This document shows, in pieces, positions 8,679-16,809 of a stretch of 64,000 bases of DNA. Source of the DNA: Gammaproteobacteria bacterium (GTDB lineage: Bacteria; Pseudomonadota; Gammaproteobacteria; Legionellales; Legionellaceae); NCBI GenBank assembly GCA_030428185.1, contig JAUICE010000003.1, forward strand, positions 1-64,000. Reading direction: 5' to 3'. Below the pieces are notes generated by a model. The model was given only the letters and a program-made list of their open reading frames with translations. It was not told where the DNA came from and did not search any database. The translations under genes were made by a program, and so were the position numbers. Position 1 is the stretch's first letter, and each line of letters begins with the position of its first letter.

Positions 8679-9385
8679 TAACTAAAGACATTGAATACAA
8701 AGCAGGTGATACAAACGCAATTGGCTATATCGCTTATGAGAAGAGCGCGATGCCCAAACCCCTGGTGATGATTGTACACGACTGGACTGGTCGAAATCCC
8801 TTTGCTGAAGAGCAGGCTAGAAAGTTGGCCGAGCTTGGTTACATTGGCTTTGCTGTAGATATGTATGGCCAGAAAAAAAATGGCCGTAATAATGATGAAA
8901 AAGCAAAGCTAATGACCCCGCTTATTGAAAATAGAAAAGAGCTCCTAAATAGAATGAAAGGAGCCTTAAACGCCTGTAGACAATTAAAAGAAGTTAATCC
9001 ACAAAAAATTGCGGCTATTGGTTTTTGCTTTGGTGGCTTATGTGTACTAGATCTTGCAAGAAGTGGCGCAGATATTAAAGGTGTAGTCAGTCTACACGGC
9101 GCACTCAGTGCGCCAGATATTAAATCTTGCGTACAAATCAAAGCGAGTATTCTTGCAATACATGGATATGCTGATCCAATGGTTACTCCAACGGTGCTTA
9201 GTATCTTTTGTGAAGAAATGGAAACCTCTGGCTGTGACTGGCAAGTGCACGCGTATGGACAAACGCTTCATGCATTTACTAATCCTTTAGCGAATGATAA
9301 AGACTTTGGTACCGTTTATGATAAAACTGCAGCAAAGCGCTCAGCAATTGCTACCGAGAACTTTTTAGCAGAATGTTTTAACTAA
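8675..9385 (+). CDS. Dienelactone hydrolase family protein
   Basis: A 236-residue cytoplasmic alpha/beta-hydrolase of the dienelactone hydrolase family. The nucleophile elbow is GFCFGG, with Cys as nucleophile in the place of the usual Ser; the acid is the Asp of HGYADPMV and the histidine lies in GQTLHAFTNP. The family cleaves cyclic or activated esters, but the real substrate in most gammaproteobacteria is unknown. It overlaps folA by 4 bp. There are no aromatic-degradation genes nearby, so a catabolic role in chlorocatechol breakdown is not supported. Confidence 0.88.
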   Translation: MITKDIEYKAGDTNAIGYIAYEKSAMPKPLVMIVHDWTGRNPFAEEQARKLAELGYIGFAVDMYGQKKNGRNNDEKAKLMTPLIENRKELLNRMKGALNACRQLKEVNPQKIAAIGFCFGGLCVLDLARSGADIKGVVSLHGALSAPDIKSCVQIKASILAIHGYADPMVTPTVLSIFCEEMETSGCDWQVHAYGQTLHAFTNPLANDKDFGTVYDKTAAKRSAIATENFLAECFN

Positions 9386-9424
9386 AAATTAATACAACCA
9401 ACTAAAAGATTAGAGGAATATTTT

Positions 9425-10216
9425 ATGAAATTGCTATTAGGCGTTATCACCATTTTTCTCCTAATATCAGGTTATTATTGGCTGTATCAGCGCACATTTA
9501 TTTATATTCCTCCTAAAGAAAAACCAAGCTTACATAGCTTCCCAAATTTTGGTTTAACTGAAATCACACTGCACACAAAAGATGGCTTGAGTTTATATGC
9601 TTGGTATAAGGCGCCAAAGAATAAAAAACTAACCATGGTTATTTTTCATGGTAATGGTGGTAGTGTGGCAAAATCGATGCCCCTAGCAACCTCTTTAATC
9701 AAAAAAGGCTATGGTGTACTGATCACTACTTATAGAGGGTATGCTGGAAATCCAGGAACACCTACTGAACTTGGTTTATATCAGGATGCTCGCGCAGCCA
9801 TGCGATTTTTAAATAAACATCATCATTGTTATGTTATTTACGGTTATTCATTAGGCTCTGGTGTCGCAACAAAAATGGCTGAAGAGTTTAATTCATGCGG
9901 TGTGATTTTACAGTCGCCTTATCTATCAATGATTGATATGAAAAATCACTTTTACCCGCTTTTAAAATTTCTAACACCTATTGATAAGTTTTCATCAAAA
10001 GAACGAATTAATCATTTTAAGGTACCCTTACTTATTGTGCATGGAAAAGTTGATAAAATCGTACCCTTTAAGCAAGGTGAAGCCCTTTATCAAAAGTATC
10101 AAGGCAAAAAAACACTTTGGGCTTATGAGCAACTTGGGCATGCAAATTTATGGAATGAAGCTTATTTTAAACGTTTACTTGAATATTTAAGTCCACTTGA
10201 AAAGTGCTGTAAATAG
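9425..10216 (+). CDS. Membrane-anchored alpha/beta hydrolase (BEM46/ABHD-like)
   Basis: A 263-residue serine hydrolase with one N-terminal hydrophobic helix (residues 2-20), which would anchor it in the inner membrane or act as a signal. The catalytic domain shows VIFHGNGGSVAKS (oxyanion region), the nucleophile elbow YGYSLGSGVA, an Asp in HGKVDKIVPF and a His in LGHANLW. This pattern matches the bacterial relatives of eukaryotic ABHD13/BEM46 proteins, usually listed as alpha/beta hydrolases of unknown substrate. It starts 39 bp after the dienelactone-hydrolase gene with AGAGGAATA before the ATG, so it may be the last gene of the lptD transcript or have its own promoter. Confidence 0.82.
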   Translation: MKLLLGVITIFLLISGYYWLYQRTFIYIPPKEKPSLHSFPNFGLTEITLHTKDGLSLYAWYKAPKNKKLTMVIFHGNGGSVAKSMPLATSLIKKGYGVLITTYRGYAGNPGTPTELGLYQDARAAMRFLNKHHHCYVIYGYSLGSGVATKMAEEFNSCGVILQSPYLSMIDMKNHFYPLLKFLTPIDKFSSKERINHFKVPLLIVHGKVDKIVPFKQGEALYQKYQGKKTLWAYEQLGHANLWNEAYFKRLLEYLSPLEKCCK

Positions 10217-10231
10217 GTAGATAGGATAGAC

Positions 10232-10305
10232 TGGGTATATTCCCAAAAATTTCAGGCTTTTGACTAGTTTTTTAAAATAATGGCTGCCCAAATTTATTCT
10301 GGGCA
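10232..10305. terminator. Possible transcription-termination hairpins between convergent genes
   Basis: Two small inverted repeats lie between the convergent hydrolase and hypothetical genes. TGGGTATATTCCCA at 10232-10245 is a compact dyad. TGCCCA (10285-10290) pairs with TGGGCA (10300-10305) around a 9-base loop. Neither has a long T-run, so this is a weak terminator call. The first dyad resembles the TTGGGTACATTCCCAA sequence in the repeat region near 11.02 kb. Confidence 0.3.
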
Positions 10306-10340
10306 ACTATCATAAAAGCATTCTTTGACTATAGGGTAGA

Positions 10341-10868
10341 TTAGCTAAGTGCCATACTTTGCTCTGCCTCTTGCGAGTTAAAAAGCTCATCGGATAAAAG
10401 TTCTTTTAACTCAACAATTACAGGCACTTTCAACTTATCCATAAGATCAAAAGCAGACTGCTTATACTCTCTGCTATCAATATCCTGCGCATATTTTACT
10501 AAAAGACTGAGTGCTTCATTTCGCACCTCGAAGCTTACATATTGGGCATTGACTCCACTAGTTAGTAATGTGTGGACTTCTTGACATGCATTATGATGTA
10601 AACCTTGTCTTGCAAACTCTTTAGCATTTTCGATACGAAATTCATAATAGGCCTGAATACTTTCATCTTGATTATCAGAAAACATAGTTAGTTTTTTTTC
10701 TTTAAAGAGGACATTTAATGCTTCTTTGGATGCTTTCGCTTTTATAGAAATTTGCTCATCCATCCGTTGTGCGTCTTCAAAACTAATTTCAAACAAATTT
10801 TTTGGTTTTCTAAAAACTAATACTTTCTCGACATCATCAAGCATCGAAGATATTTTATAAGGGTCCAT
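10341..10868 (-). CDS. Hypothetical protein, 175 residues, helical
   Basis: I do not recognise a family. The protein has no signal peptide or membrane segment and looks mainly alpha-helical and charged, with blocks such as EDAQRMDEQISIKAKASKEA. The C-terminal part, with NEALSLLVKYAQD and KELLSDELFNSQEAE, could be helical repeats. It stands alone on the minus strand between a hydrolase gene and a repeat-rich region, with no co-transcribed partner. The acidic C-terminus (EAEQSMALS) is compatible with a secreted effector tail in Legionellales, but that is only a guess. Confidence 0.55.
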   Translation of the reverse strand: MDPYKISSMLDDVEKVLVFRKPKNLFEISFEDAQRMDEQISIKAKASKEALNVLFKEKKLTMFSDNQDESIQAYYEFRIENAKEFARQGLHHNACQEVHTLLTSGVNAQYVSFEVRNEALSLLVKYAQDIDSREYKQSAFDLMDKLKVPVIVELKELLSDELFNSQEAEQSMALS

Positions 10869-10967
10869 AGTGTTGATTCCAGAAGTTTTCTATTAAATAG
10901 TGATTATATCAAAAACAGACGGGACAAACATTAAGCAACTTTTAAGTCAACCTCACTGATTCTTTTT

Positions 10968-11335
10968 ATTAACTGACGAGAATTTATCAAAGCTCAAAAC
11001 TTAGTATCCTCAGATATCTTGGGTACATTCCCAAGATATCTGACAATGCTAGTTTTAGGCTGCAATCATTCACCACTATTTAGAGCTGAAAACTTCGCCG
11101 TAGAGTAACTATGGCTCAAGCTTTCATCTCTAAATAGTGAAGAATGTTTATTGCCTAACGTAACCTAACCTTTTTTATATTAAGTACCCCTCCTGTAACT
11201 CATTGAGCAAAGAGAAATTTTTGTCATTTGATTTTTACGACTGAGATAATAGAGCATTCTATTACGAAGAAGTAAAAATTAACTGACGAGAATTTATCAA
11301 AGCTCAAAACTTAGCATTGTCAGATATCTTGGGTA
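10968..11335. repeat. Complex repeat region with flanking direct repeats and internal hairpins
   Basis: This non-coding region lies between a minus-strand hypothetical gene and ctaA. A 58-bp direct repeat occurs at 10968-11025 and 11278-11335, identical over the first 37 bases and differing mainly in a 6-base patch. At 11011-11042 there is a perfect 13-bp inverted repeat (CAGATATCTTGGG and its complement) around a 6-base loop. Sequence 11026-11056 is also an inverted copy of 11304-11335. Between these lies a long hairpin with arms 11063-11095 and 11118-11153. No gene is visible. It is most simply a MITE-like or composite repeat; a structured RNA cannot be excluded. Confidence 0.6.
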
Positions 11336-11369
11336 TAATACCTAGCTTAAATTTTTATCAGCTGTATTC

Positions 11370-12350
11370 ATGAAAAAATCATTCTTATATATCTCATTAC
11401 TTGCTGTTTTTTTAGCATTTTTTGTGGTTATGCTTGGCGCTTACACACGCCTTACTGATGCAGGCCTTGGCTGTCCTGACTGGCCCGGATGCTACGGACA
11501 TATTAATGTGAATGTCACAAAGCACTTAGCAAAGACCGATACACATATCGAATATACTAAAGCCTTAACTGAAATGGTTCACCGATATTTTGCTGGCACA
11601 CTTGGTCTTATCATCCTTTTTTTTGGTGTATTTTCAATAAGAAGTCGTATTAAAAATCAAAATTTTCCATTGATAACGCCTCTTTTTCTTATGGCATTGG
11701 TGATTTTTCAAGCCTTACTGGGTATGTGGACAGTCACATTAAAGCTTCTCCCTGTGGTCGTCATGTCTCACTTATTAGGTGGCTTTACCTTAATTTGCTC
11801 GCTTTGGTGGCTCTTTTTGTCTTTAGGTCAACAACACACACTGTTGCCATTACTAAAACAACGAAAACTAGTTTTTTTTGGGCTCATTATTTGTATCGGC
11901 CAAGTCATTCTTGGAGGGTGGGTCAGCGCTAATTATGCTGGCATTAGTTGCCTTGGTTTCCCATACTGTAATGGTGAGTTAATACCTTCATTAAATTTCT
12001 ATCATGCTTTCAATATATTCTCACCTCTAGGGCCAAACTATCAAGGTGGTTCTCTAGATAGTACTGCGCGCATGACCATTCAATTTGCTCATCGAATCGG
12101 TGCCATCGTTACTGCTGGATACGTATTATTTTTATGTGGTTATTTACATCAATATAAGTTAAGGCTTCTAAAACAAATCACTGGCATCACGATGTTTGTT
12201 GTCTGCTTGCAGTTTACCTTAGGTGTGATTAACGTTGTCTACGCACTACCTTTACCAAATGCTGTGTTACACAATGGCGTTGCCGCTTTATTACTACTTT
12301 GTATGGTGACATTAAATTACTATGCATTTAATCAAGGAGAATCCTCATGA
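11370..12350 (+). CDS. ctaA: Haem A synthase CtaA (COX15 family)
   Basis: A 326-residue polytopic inner-membrane protein with about eight hydrophobic segments. Family signatures are MLGAYTRLTDAGLGCPDWPGC at the first loop, EMVHRYFAGTLGL with a haem-ligand His, VMSHLLGG, FAHRIGAIVTAG, and VLHNGVAALLLL near the end. CtaA oxidises the methyl group of haem O to make haem A for cytochrome c oxidase. It overlaps ctaB, whose product makes haem O, by 4 bp, so the two are coupled. No cytochrome oxidase structural genes are next to it in this window. Confidence 0.93.
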   Translation: MKKSFLYISLLAVFLAFFVVMLGAYTRLTDAGLGCPDWPGCYGHINVNVTKHLAKTDTHIEYTKALTEMVHRYFAGTLGLIILFFGVFSIRSRIKNQNFPLITPLFLMALVIFQALLGMWTVTLKLLPVVVMSHLLGGFTLICSLWWLFLSLGQQHTLLPLLKQRKLVFFGLIICIGQVILGGWVSANYAGISCLGFPYCNGELIPSLNFYHAFNIFSPLGPNYQGGSLDSTARMTIQFAHRIGAIVTAGYVLFLCGYLHQYKLRLLKQITGITMFVVCLQFTLGVINVVYALPLPNAVLHNGVAALLLLCMVTLNYYAFNQGESS

Positions 12351-13255
12351 GCTTGCTAGCTGCCAGTAAGGCTAAAATTTCCTTACCACAGAGGTTCTTC
12401 GACTACTTAGTACTTTGTAAGCCAAAAGTTGTTTTATTAATGCTACTAACAACTGTGGTTGGTATGTTTCTCGCGGTGCCCGGAATACCTAACTTGAAAC
12501 TGATGATCATGGGCCTTTTAGGCATTGCTCTATGCGCATCAAGCGCTGCGGCAATTAACCATATTATCGATAGGCATATTGATGCAATAATGATACGAAC
12601 ACACAAGCGCCCTATTGCTAGAGGAAAAGTGACACCTAAACAGGCGATTCTTTTTTCTTTAACCTTGGCACTGATTGGTCAATGGATTTTACTCTACTTT
12701 GTAAATACCTTAACAGCAATTTTAACGTTTAGTACCCTAATAGGTTATGCCATTGTCTATACGGTTTTTTTGAAACGTGCAACACCACAAAATATCGTCA
12801 TTGGTGGCTTGGCAGGCGCAACACCGCCTCTTCTTGGCTGGACAGCCATTACGAATCAAATAGACATTTACGCTTTATTGTTAGTCATGATCATCTTCAC
12901 GTGGACGCCCCCACACTTTTGGGCTTTAGCGATTTATCGTTTTGAAGATTACAAGCGTGTTAATATCCCAATGCTTCCTGTCACTCATGGAGAGCGCTAC
13001 ACAAAGCTAAGTGTCATGTTTTATACTGTAATGCTTGCTTTTGTCACAACCATGCCTTTCATCATTGGTATGTCTGGCTATGTGTACTTGGCGATAGCAA
13101 CTTTATTAAACATACGGTATTTACAGTGGTCTCTACGTTTACTAAGAACCGACAAGCCACGCATAGCGATGCAAAGCTTTCGTTTTTCTATCGTCTATTT
13201 AATGATACTTTTTGTTGCTTTACTCATCGATCACTATTGTTATGCGCTCTTTTAG
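12347..13255 (+). CDS. ctaB: Haem O synthase (protohaem IX farnesyltransferase) CtaB/CyoE
   Basis: A 302-residue UbiA-superfamily prenyltransferase with about nine membrane helices. The prenyl-diphosphate-binding motif is in NHIIDRHIDAIMIRTHKRP (NxxxDxxxD), and the second conserved loop appears around YRFEDYKRVNIPMLP. GGLAGATPPLLGW and FTWTPPHFWALA are characteristic of CtaB. It transfers a farnesyl group onto haem B to give haem O, the substrate of the overlapping upstream ctaA product. Its stop overlaps the end of the convergent minus-strand membrane-protein gene by 4 bp. Confidence 0.94.
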   Translation: MSLLAASKAKISLPQRFFDYLVLCKPKVVLLMLLTTVVGMFLAVPGIPNLKLMIMGLLGIALCASSAAAINHIIDRHIDAIMIRTHKRPIARGKVTPKQAILFSLTLALIGQWILLYFVNTLTAILTFSTLIGYAIVYTVFLKRATPQNIVIGGLAGATPPLLGWTAITNQIDIYALLLVMIIFTWTPPHFWALAIYRFEDYKRVNIPMLPVTHGERYTKLSVMFYTVMLAFVTTMPFIIGMSGYVYLAIATLLNIRYLQWSLRLLRTDKPRIAMQSFRFSIVYLMILFVALLIDHYCYALF

Positions 13256-13821
13256 GCGAAGCCAACGGCATTAATAGTTCCTTCCTCAGTTGAAAATATT
13301 TGATCATTTGGTATTAAGTTAACTATTGTATCTGGTTTAAGAGATCCATCGTGTGGATGATCCGCCTCACCTTCATGGATACTTTCGAGAGTCTCCAAGT
13401 TAGCTGTGCTCGACATACGACTCAGCATTCGTGTCGTTGAGTGGTGGCGTGTACTTCTCTCTTCATCATCTCCTATAGTATCAGGCACTAAAGCAGGCGC
13501 TTTTCTTTTAAAAAGACAGCTACCTAAATTTTTAAACACCGCCTTTAAAAGTAAGCAGGCCTCAACCACTGCATAAGTCAGGCCAATAATACTGAGAGCA
13601 CTGATAAATGATGCTGCAGGCGTGCTTATGGTTGTTAAAAAGCCAAATCCCAACCCAACTTTTGAGCTCGCTGCAATGAATAATGGAATACTCGTTCCAA
13701 CTGTCGCATACAATAACAAAAACAATAGAAATAAAAGCAATAAAAGAGCAAAAACCTTCACCTGTAAGCGGTGATCTTGATAATAATTTTTTAACTTTTG
13801 AGGAGTGATTACAACCTTCAT
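13252..13821 (-). CDS. Hypothetical membrane protein with two transmembrane segments
   Basis: I do not recognise a family. The 189-residue protein begins with a short basic cytoplasmic stretch, then a very hydrophobic helix (ALLLLLFLLFLLLYATVG, near residues 25-43), a linker, and a second hydrophobic region near residues 65-95 (FISALSIIGLTYAVVEACLL). The C-terminal half is hydrophilic and low in structure, with His- and Ser-rich patches such as RHHSTTRMLSRMSSTA. Proteins with two N-terminal helices and a soluble tail occur among Legionella secreted substrates, but nothing here proves export. It runs tail-to-tail with ctaB. Confidence 0.55.
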   Translation of the reverse strand: MKVVITPQKLKNYYQDHRLQVKVFALLLLLFLLFLLLYATVGTSIPLFIAASSKVGLGFGFLTTISTPAASFISALSIIGLTYAVVEACLLLKAVFKNLGSCLFKRKAPALVPDTIGDDEERSTRHHSTTRMLSRMSSTANLETLESIHEGEADHPHDGSLKPDTIVNLIPNDQIFSTEEGTINAVGFA

Positions 13822-13917
13822 CTTAGTCTCTCGTTATTATATGTGAATCTGAAGTCCAAAATAATTTTGGTTTAAAGAAAAAACGACTAGAATAAATATG
13901 ACCTCTAGTCTCTGAGG

Positions 13918-14937
13918 CTACTTATCCTCTCTTGGCGTTAGCTCGCCTCTTAAATTGGTCTGCATCAGTCTCTTGATGGTTTCACTATCGTTATAGTGAC
14001 TCAATAAATAAGACAACTTTACATGCGCTGTCTCTATTGTCATATCATATCCAGAAATCACACCTGCCTGCTGCAATAAATGCCCGGTTTCGTATGCACT
14101 CATATCAACATACGCCTGTTGACACTGACTGACGTTGCAGACAATCACGCCATTAGTACTTGCATGCATTAGTAAATCGACGAAGCTTTTTCTAGTAGGT
14201 GCATTACCACTCCCGTAAGTTTGTAAAATCAAGGCATCAAAGGGTGTCCTTAAAATAACTTCTAACCAGCGCTCATCTTGGCCAGGAAACAAACGGTAAA
14301 TAGCGATACGTTGCGGCTCTATTGTCTCATAGTGAAAATCATCTTGTGGTTTTTGACATAAAATTTTTCTGTTCCACTTGATATCAATACCACAAGTCGC
14401 TAACACTTCACAGTTAGGACTGGCAAACGCACTAAACTCGTCACTACTAATCTTTTGAGCACGATTACCACGAAGTAATTTTTGATTAAAATAAATTGCT
14501 ACTTCATGTAGCCGACCACTGCTCGCGAGTAATAGTGAAGTAATGATATTATCTTTTGCGTCTGTCCTAAGAATAGATAACGGTAGTTGCGATCCGGTCA
14601 ATATCACTGGCTTGGCAAGATTGACCAACATAAAAGAAAGTGCACTGGCTGTGAAGGCCATGGTATCCGTCCCATGAAGTATCACAAAGCCATCATACAG
14701 ACTGTAATGCTCTTTAATCAGCGATGCAATTTCTTGCCAATGATTAATATCTAAATTCGATGAATCAATTAACGGAGAAAACTCTATGAGCTTATACTTT
14801 GGCATTTTTGGATGCTTTAATTCTTGGAGTTTCTCAAGCAGGCCCGACATAACTCCAGATTTAGGTATAAGCCCTGTTTTTGTTGGCAGAGAACTTATCG
14901 TACCACCGGTATTAATAATCAGAATGTTTTTCTTCAT
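13918..14937 (-). CDS. ansA: L-asparaginase, type I (cytoplasmic)
   Basis: A 339-residue asparaginase that hydrolyses asparagine to aspartate and ammonia. The first catalytic Thr is in ILIINTGGTISSL at the N-terminus and the second catalytic cluster is VILHGTDTMAFTASALS. There is no signal peptide, and the length fits the type I cytoplasmic enzyme. The start is the ATG at 14937, which overlaps the stop of the upstream exonuclease III gene in an ATGA arrangement; an in-frame ATG 14 codons earlier is less likely because it lies inside that gene. Co-translation with a DNA-repair gene is probably only chromosomal convenience. Confidence 0.9.
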   Translation of the reverse strand: MKKNILIINTGGTISSLPTKTGLIPKSGVMSGLLEKLQELKHPKMPKYKLIEFSPLIDSSNLDINHWQEIASLIKEHYSLYDGFVILHGTDTMAFTASALSFMLVNLAKPVILTGSQLPLSILRTDAKDNIITSLLLASSGRLHEVAIYFNQKLLRGNRAQKISSDEFSAFASPNCEVLATCGIDIKWNRKILCQKPQDDFHYETIEPQRIAIYRLFPGQDERWLEVILRTPFDALILQTYGSGNAPTRKSFVDLLMHASTNGVIVCNVSQCQQAYVDMSAYETGHLLQQAGVISGYDMTIETAHVKLSYLLSHYNDSETIKRLMQTNLRGELTPREDK

Positions 14938-15701
14938 AACGTCAAAAGAACCGGACAATGATCTGATGGGCGAGGCCAATGCCTAGGTGTTTTATCAATT
15001 GTAGCTTCGGTAGCTAATGTCTTGACCATTTGATTAACCAAAATTAAATCAATACGCAAACCTTCACCTTTTTGGAAGTGACCACCTCTATAATCCCACC
15101 ATGAATAACAGTGCTTGTCATCTGAAAACAACCTGAAACTATCATAAAAACCTAACGCCAATAGTGACTGTAAGGCGTTACGCTCTTTAGTGCTCACAAG
15201 TACACTCTCATGCCATGCTGTTACATCATAGACATCAATATCCTCTGGTGCGATATTGAAATCACCAAGAATGATTTGCTTATCATAAGTTTTCTGCTCT
15301 TGTTCAACAAACGCTGTGAAAGCAGAAAGCCATTCAAGTTTATATTGATATTTTTCTGAATCAACTGACTGTCCATTTGGAACATATACATTATATATTC
15401 GTATTCCATCCACTGTTACAGCAAGTAAGCGCCGCTCATCATCAGAAAAGCCTGGGATATCCGTTATGATTTCATCAGCATCACGACGGCTTAGCACTGC
15501 TACACCATTGTAGGTCTTTTGCCCAGATACAACCAACTCAAATCCCGCGTCTATAAACGGTTCAAATGGAAAATGCTCATCTAAACATTTTATTTCTTGT
15601 AGCGCTAAAATATCTACAGGATTTTGATGAAGCCAATCTAAGACGTGATCTAAGCGCACTTTAATTGAATTAACATTCCAGGAGGCAATCGTTAAGCTCA
15701 T
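14934..15701 (-). CDS. Exodeoxyribonuclease III / AP endonuclease (first copy)
   Basis: A 255-residue member of the endonuclease/exonuclease/phosphatase superfamily. Visible motifs are IASWNVNSIKVRL, LALQEIKCLDEHF with the metal-binding Glu, YNGVAVLSR, RIYNVYVPNG, ILGDFNIAPEDIDV, the YSWWDYRGG strand and SDHCPVLL with the catalytic His. It incises abasic sites and degrades the 3' strand of duplex DNA in base-excision repair. It sits 9 bp after a second, different exonuclease III gene, and its stop overlaps ansA. Confidence 0.9.
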   Translation of the reverse strand: MSLTIASWNVNSIKVRLDHVLDWLHQNPVDILALQEIKCLDEHFPFEPFIDAGFELVVSGQKTYNGVAVLSRRDADEIITDIPGFSDDERRLLAVTVDGIRIYNVYVPNGQSVDSEKYQYKLEWLSAFTAFVEQEQKTYDKQIILGDFNIAPEDIDVYDVTAWHESVLVSTKERNALQSLLALGFYDSFRLFSDDKHCYSWWDYRGGHFQKGEGLRIDLILVNQMVKTLATEATIDKTPRHWPRPSDHCPVLLTL

Positions 15702-15710
15702 GATATTATC

Positions 15711-16475
15711 TTAAAGTTCATAATCAATAATTAAAGGAGCATGATCAGAAAAGCGGATATCTTTAAAAATTTCAGCACGTTTCACAGTTGCTTTTAAAGT
15801 CTCGCTTACCACATGATAGTCAATGCGCCACCCAACATTTTTTGCATAAGCCTGACCTCTATTAGACCACCAAGTATATTGCTCGCAATCTTGATTAACG
15901 ACACGAAAAGCATCAACAAAGCCCATCTCGCCAAATAATTTATCAAGCCATGCTCGCTCTTTAGGCAAACAGCCTGAAGTTTTTTGATTACTTTTCCAAT
16001 TTTTAATATCTTTTTCAGTATGAACGATATTTAAATCTCCACACAAAATAACTGGCTTGGAGCCTTTCTTCAAATCATTTAAATGATTATCAAGTGCATC
16101 TAAAAAAGCATATTTCACATCTTGGCGTTCATCTCCTGAAGTTCCAGACGGCAAATATAAAGAAACAACCACAAAATCAGCAAACTCAAAGTGAATATAC
16201 CTTCCCTCATCATCTGCTAAAGCATACCCCATCGAGCTCTGGATATTACAAGGCGAAGTCTTGCTATAAATCGCAACGCCACTATATCCCTTTTTAGTTG
16301 CATCAACATATTCACAATGATATTGATTTGGAAAAAATTGGCTATCCAGCTGAATTTTATGAGCTTTCGTTTCTTGAATACATACCACATCTGCATCTTG
16401 TGTATCTAGCCAGTCAAAAAAACCCTTACGACACGCCGCACGAATACCATTTGCATTTAAGGTGATAACTCTCAC
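15711..16475 (-). CDS. xthA: Exodeoxyribonuclease III / AP endonuclease (second copy)
   Basis: A 254-residue exonuclease III of the ExoA subgroup. The motif order is ITLNANGIRAACRKGFFDWL, VVCIQETKAH with the metal-binding Glu, GYSGVAIYSK, LYLPSGTSGDERQ, LCGDLNIVHTEKDIKNW, YTWWSNRGQAYAKNVGWRIDY and FSDHAPLIIDYEL. It is clearly a separate lineage from the neighbouring paralogue rather than a recent duplicate. The role is AP-site cleavage in base-excision repair. It starts the operon that continues into the second copy and ansA, upstream of tRNA-Asn on the opposite strand. Confidence 0.9.
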   Translation of the reverse strand: MRVITLNANGIRAACRKGFFDWLDTQDADVVCIQETKAHKIQLDSQFFPNQYHCEYVDATKKGYSGVAIYSKTSPCNIQSSMGYALADDEGRYIHFEFADFVVVSLYLPSGTSGDERQDVKYAFLDALDNHLNDLKKGSKPVILCGDLNIVHTEKDIKNWKSNQKTSGCLPKERAWLDKLFGEMGFVDAFRVVNQDCEQYTWWSNRGQAYAKNVGWRIDYHVVSETLKATVKRAEIFKDIRFSDHAPLIIDYEL

Positions 16476-16606
16476 AATCCCTCTAGTTTTTATCTCGTTT
16501 AAGCTGCATTAGGCCAAAAAAATCTACTTTTTTCAATAAAAACGAAAACCATAATAACAAACGCTTGCCAAGCCCACAAAAAAGCCTTATTATTTCGCAC
16601 CTGACT

Positions 16607-16682
16607 TCCCCGGTAGCTCAGTCGGTAGAGCAAGTGGCTGTTAACCACTGGGTCGGCGGTTCGAGCCCGTCCCGGGGAGCCA
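16607..16682 (+). tRNA. tRNA-Asn (anticodon GTT)
   Basis: The 76-base cloverleaf has acceptor stem TCCCCGG (16607-16613) pairing with CCGGGGA (16672-16678), discriminator G and an encoded CCA end. The D-loop is AGCTCAGTCGGTAGAGC, the anticodon GTT is at 16640-16642, and the T-loop is GGTTCGAGCCC. It is transcribed alone toward the large kinase-like gene. tRNA genes often serve as integration sites, and accessory-looking genes follow it, but no att-like repeat was noticed. Confidence 0.97.
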
Positions 16683-16809
16683 GTTTATTCCTATTTTTTC
16701 CTATGCTCCCTATTACTCCATCCTGACAAAATATTTATAACTTTTTCTTGTAATATGTATTTTTTTCTGACTAAACTATTAGGACTGAAAAATATAATAA
16801 TAATGAAAG

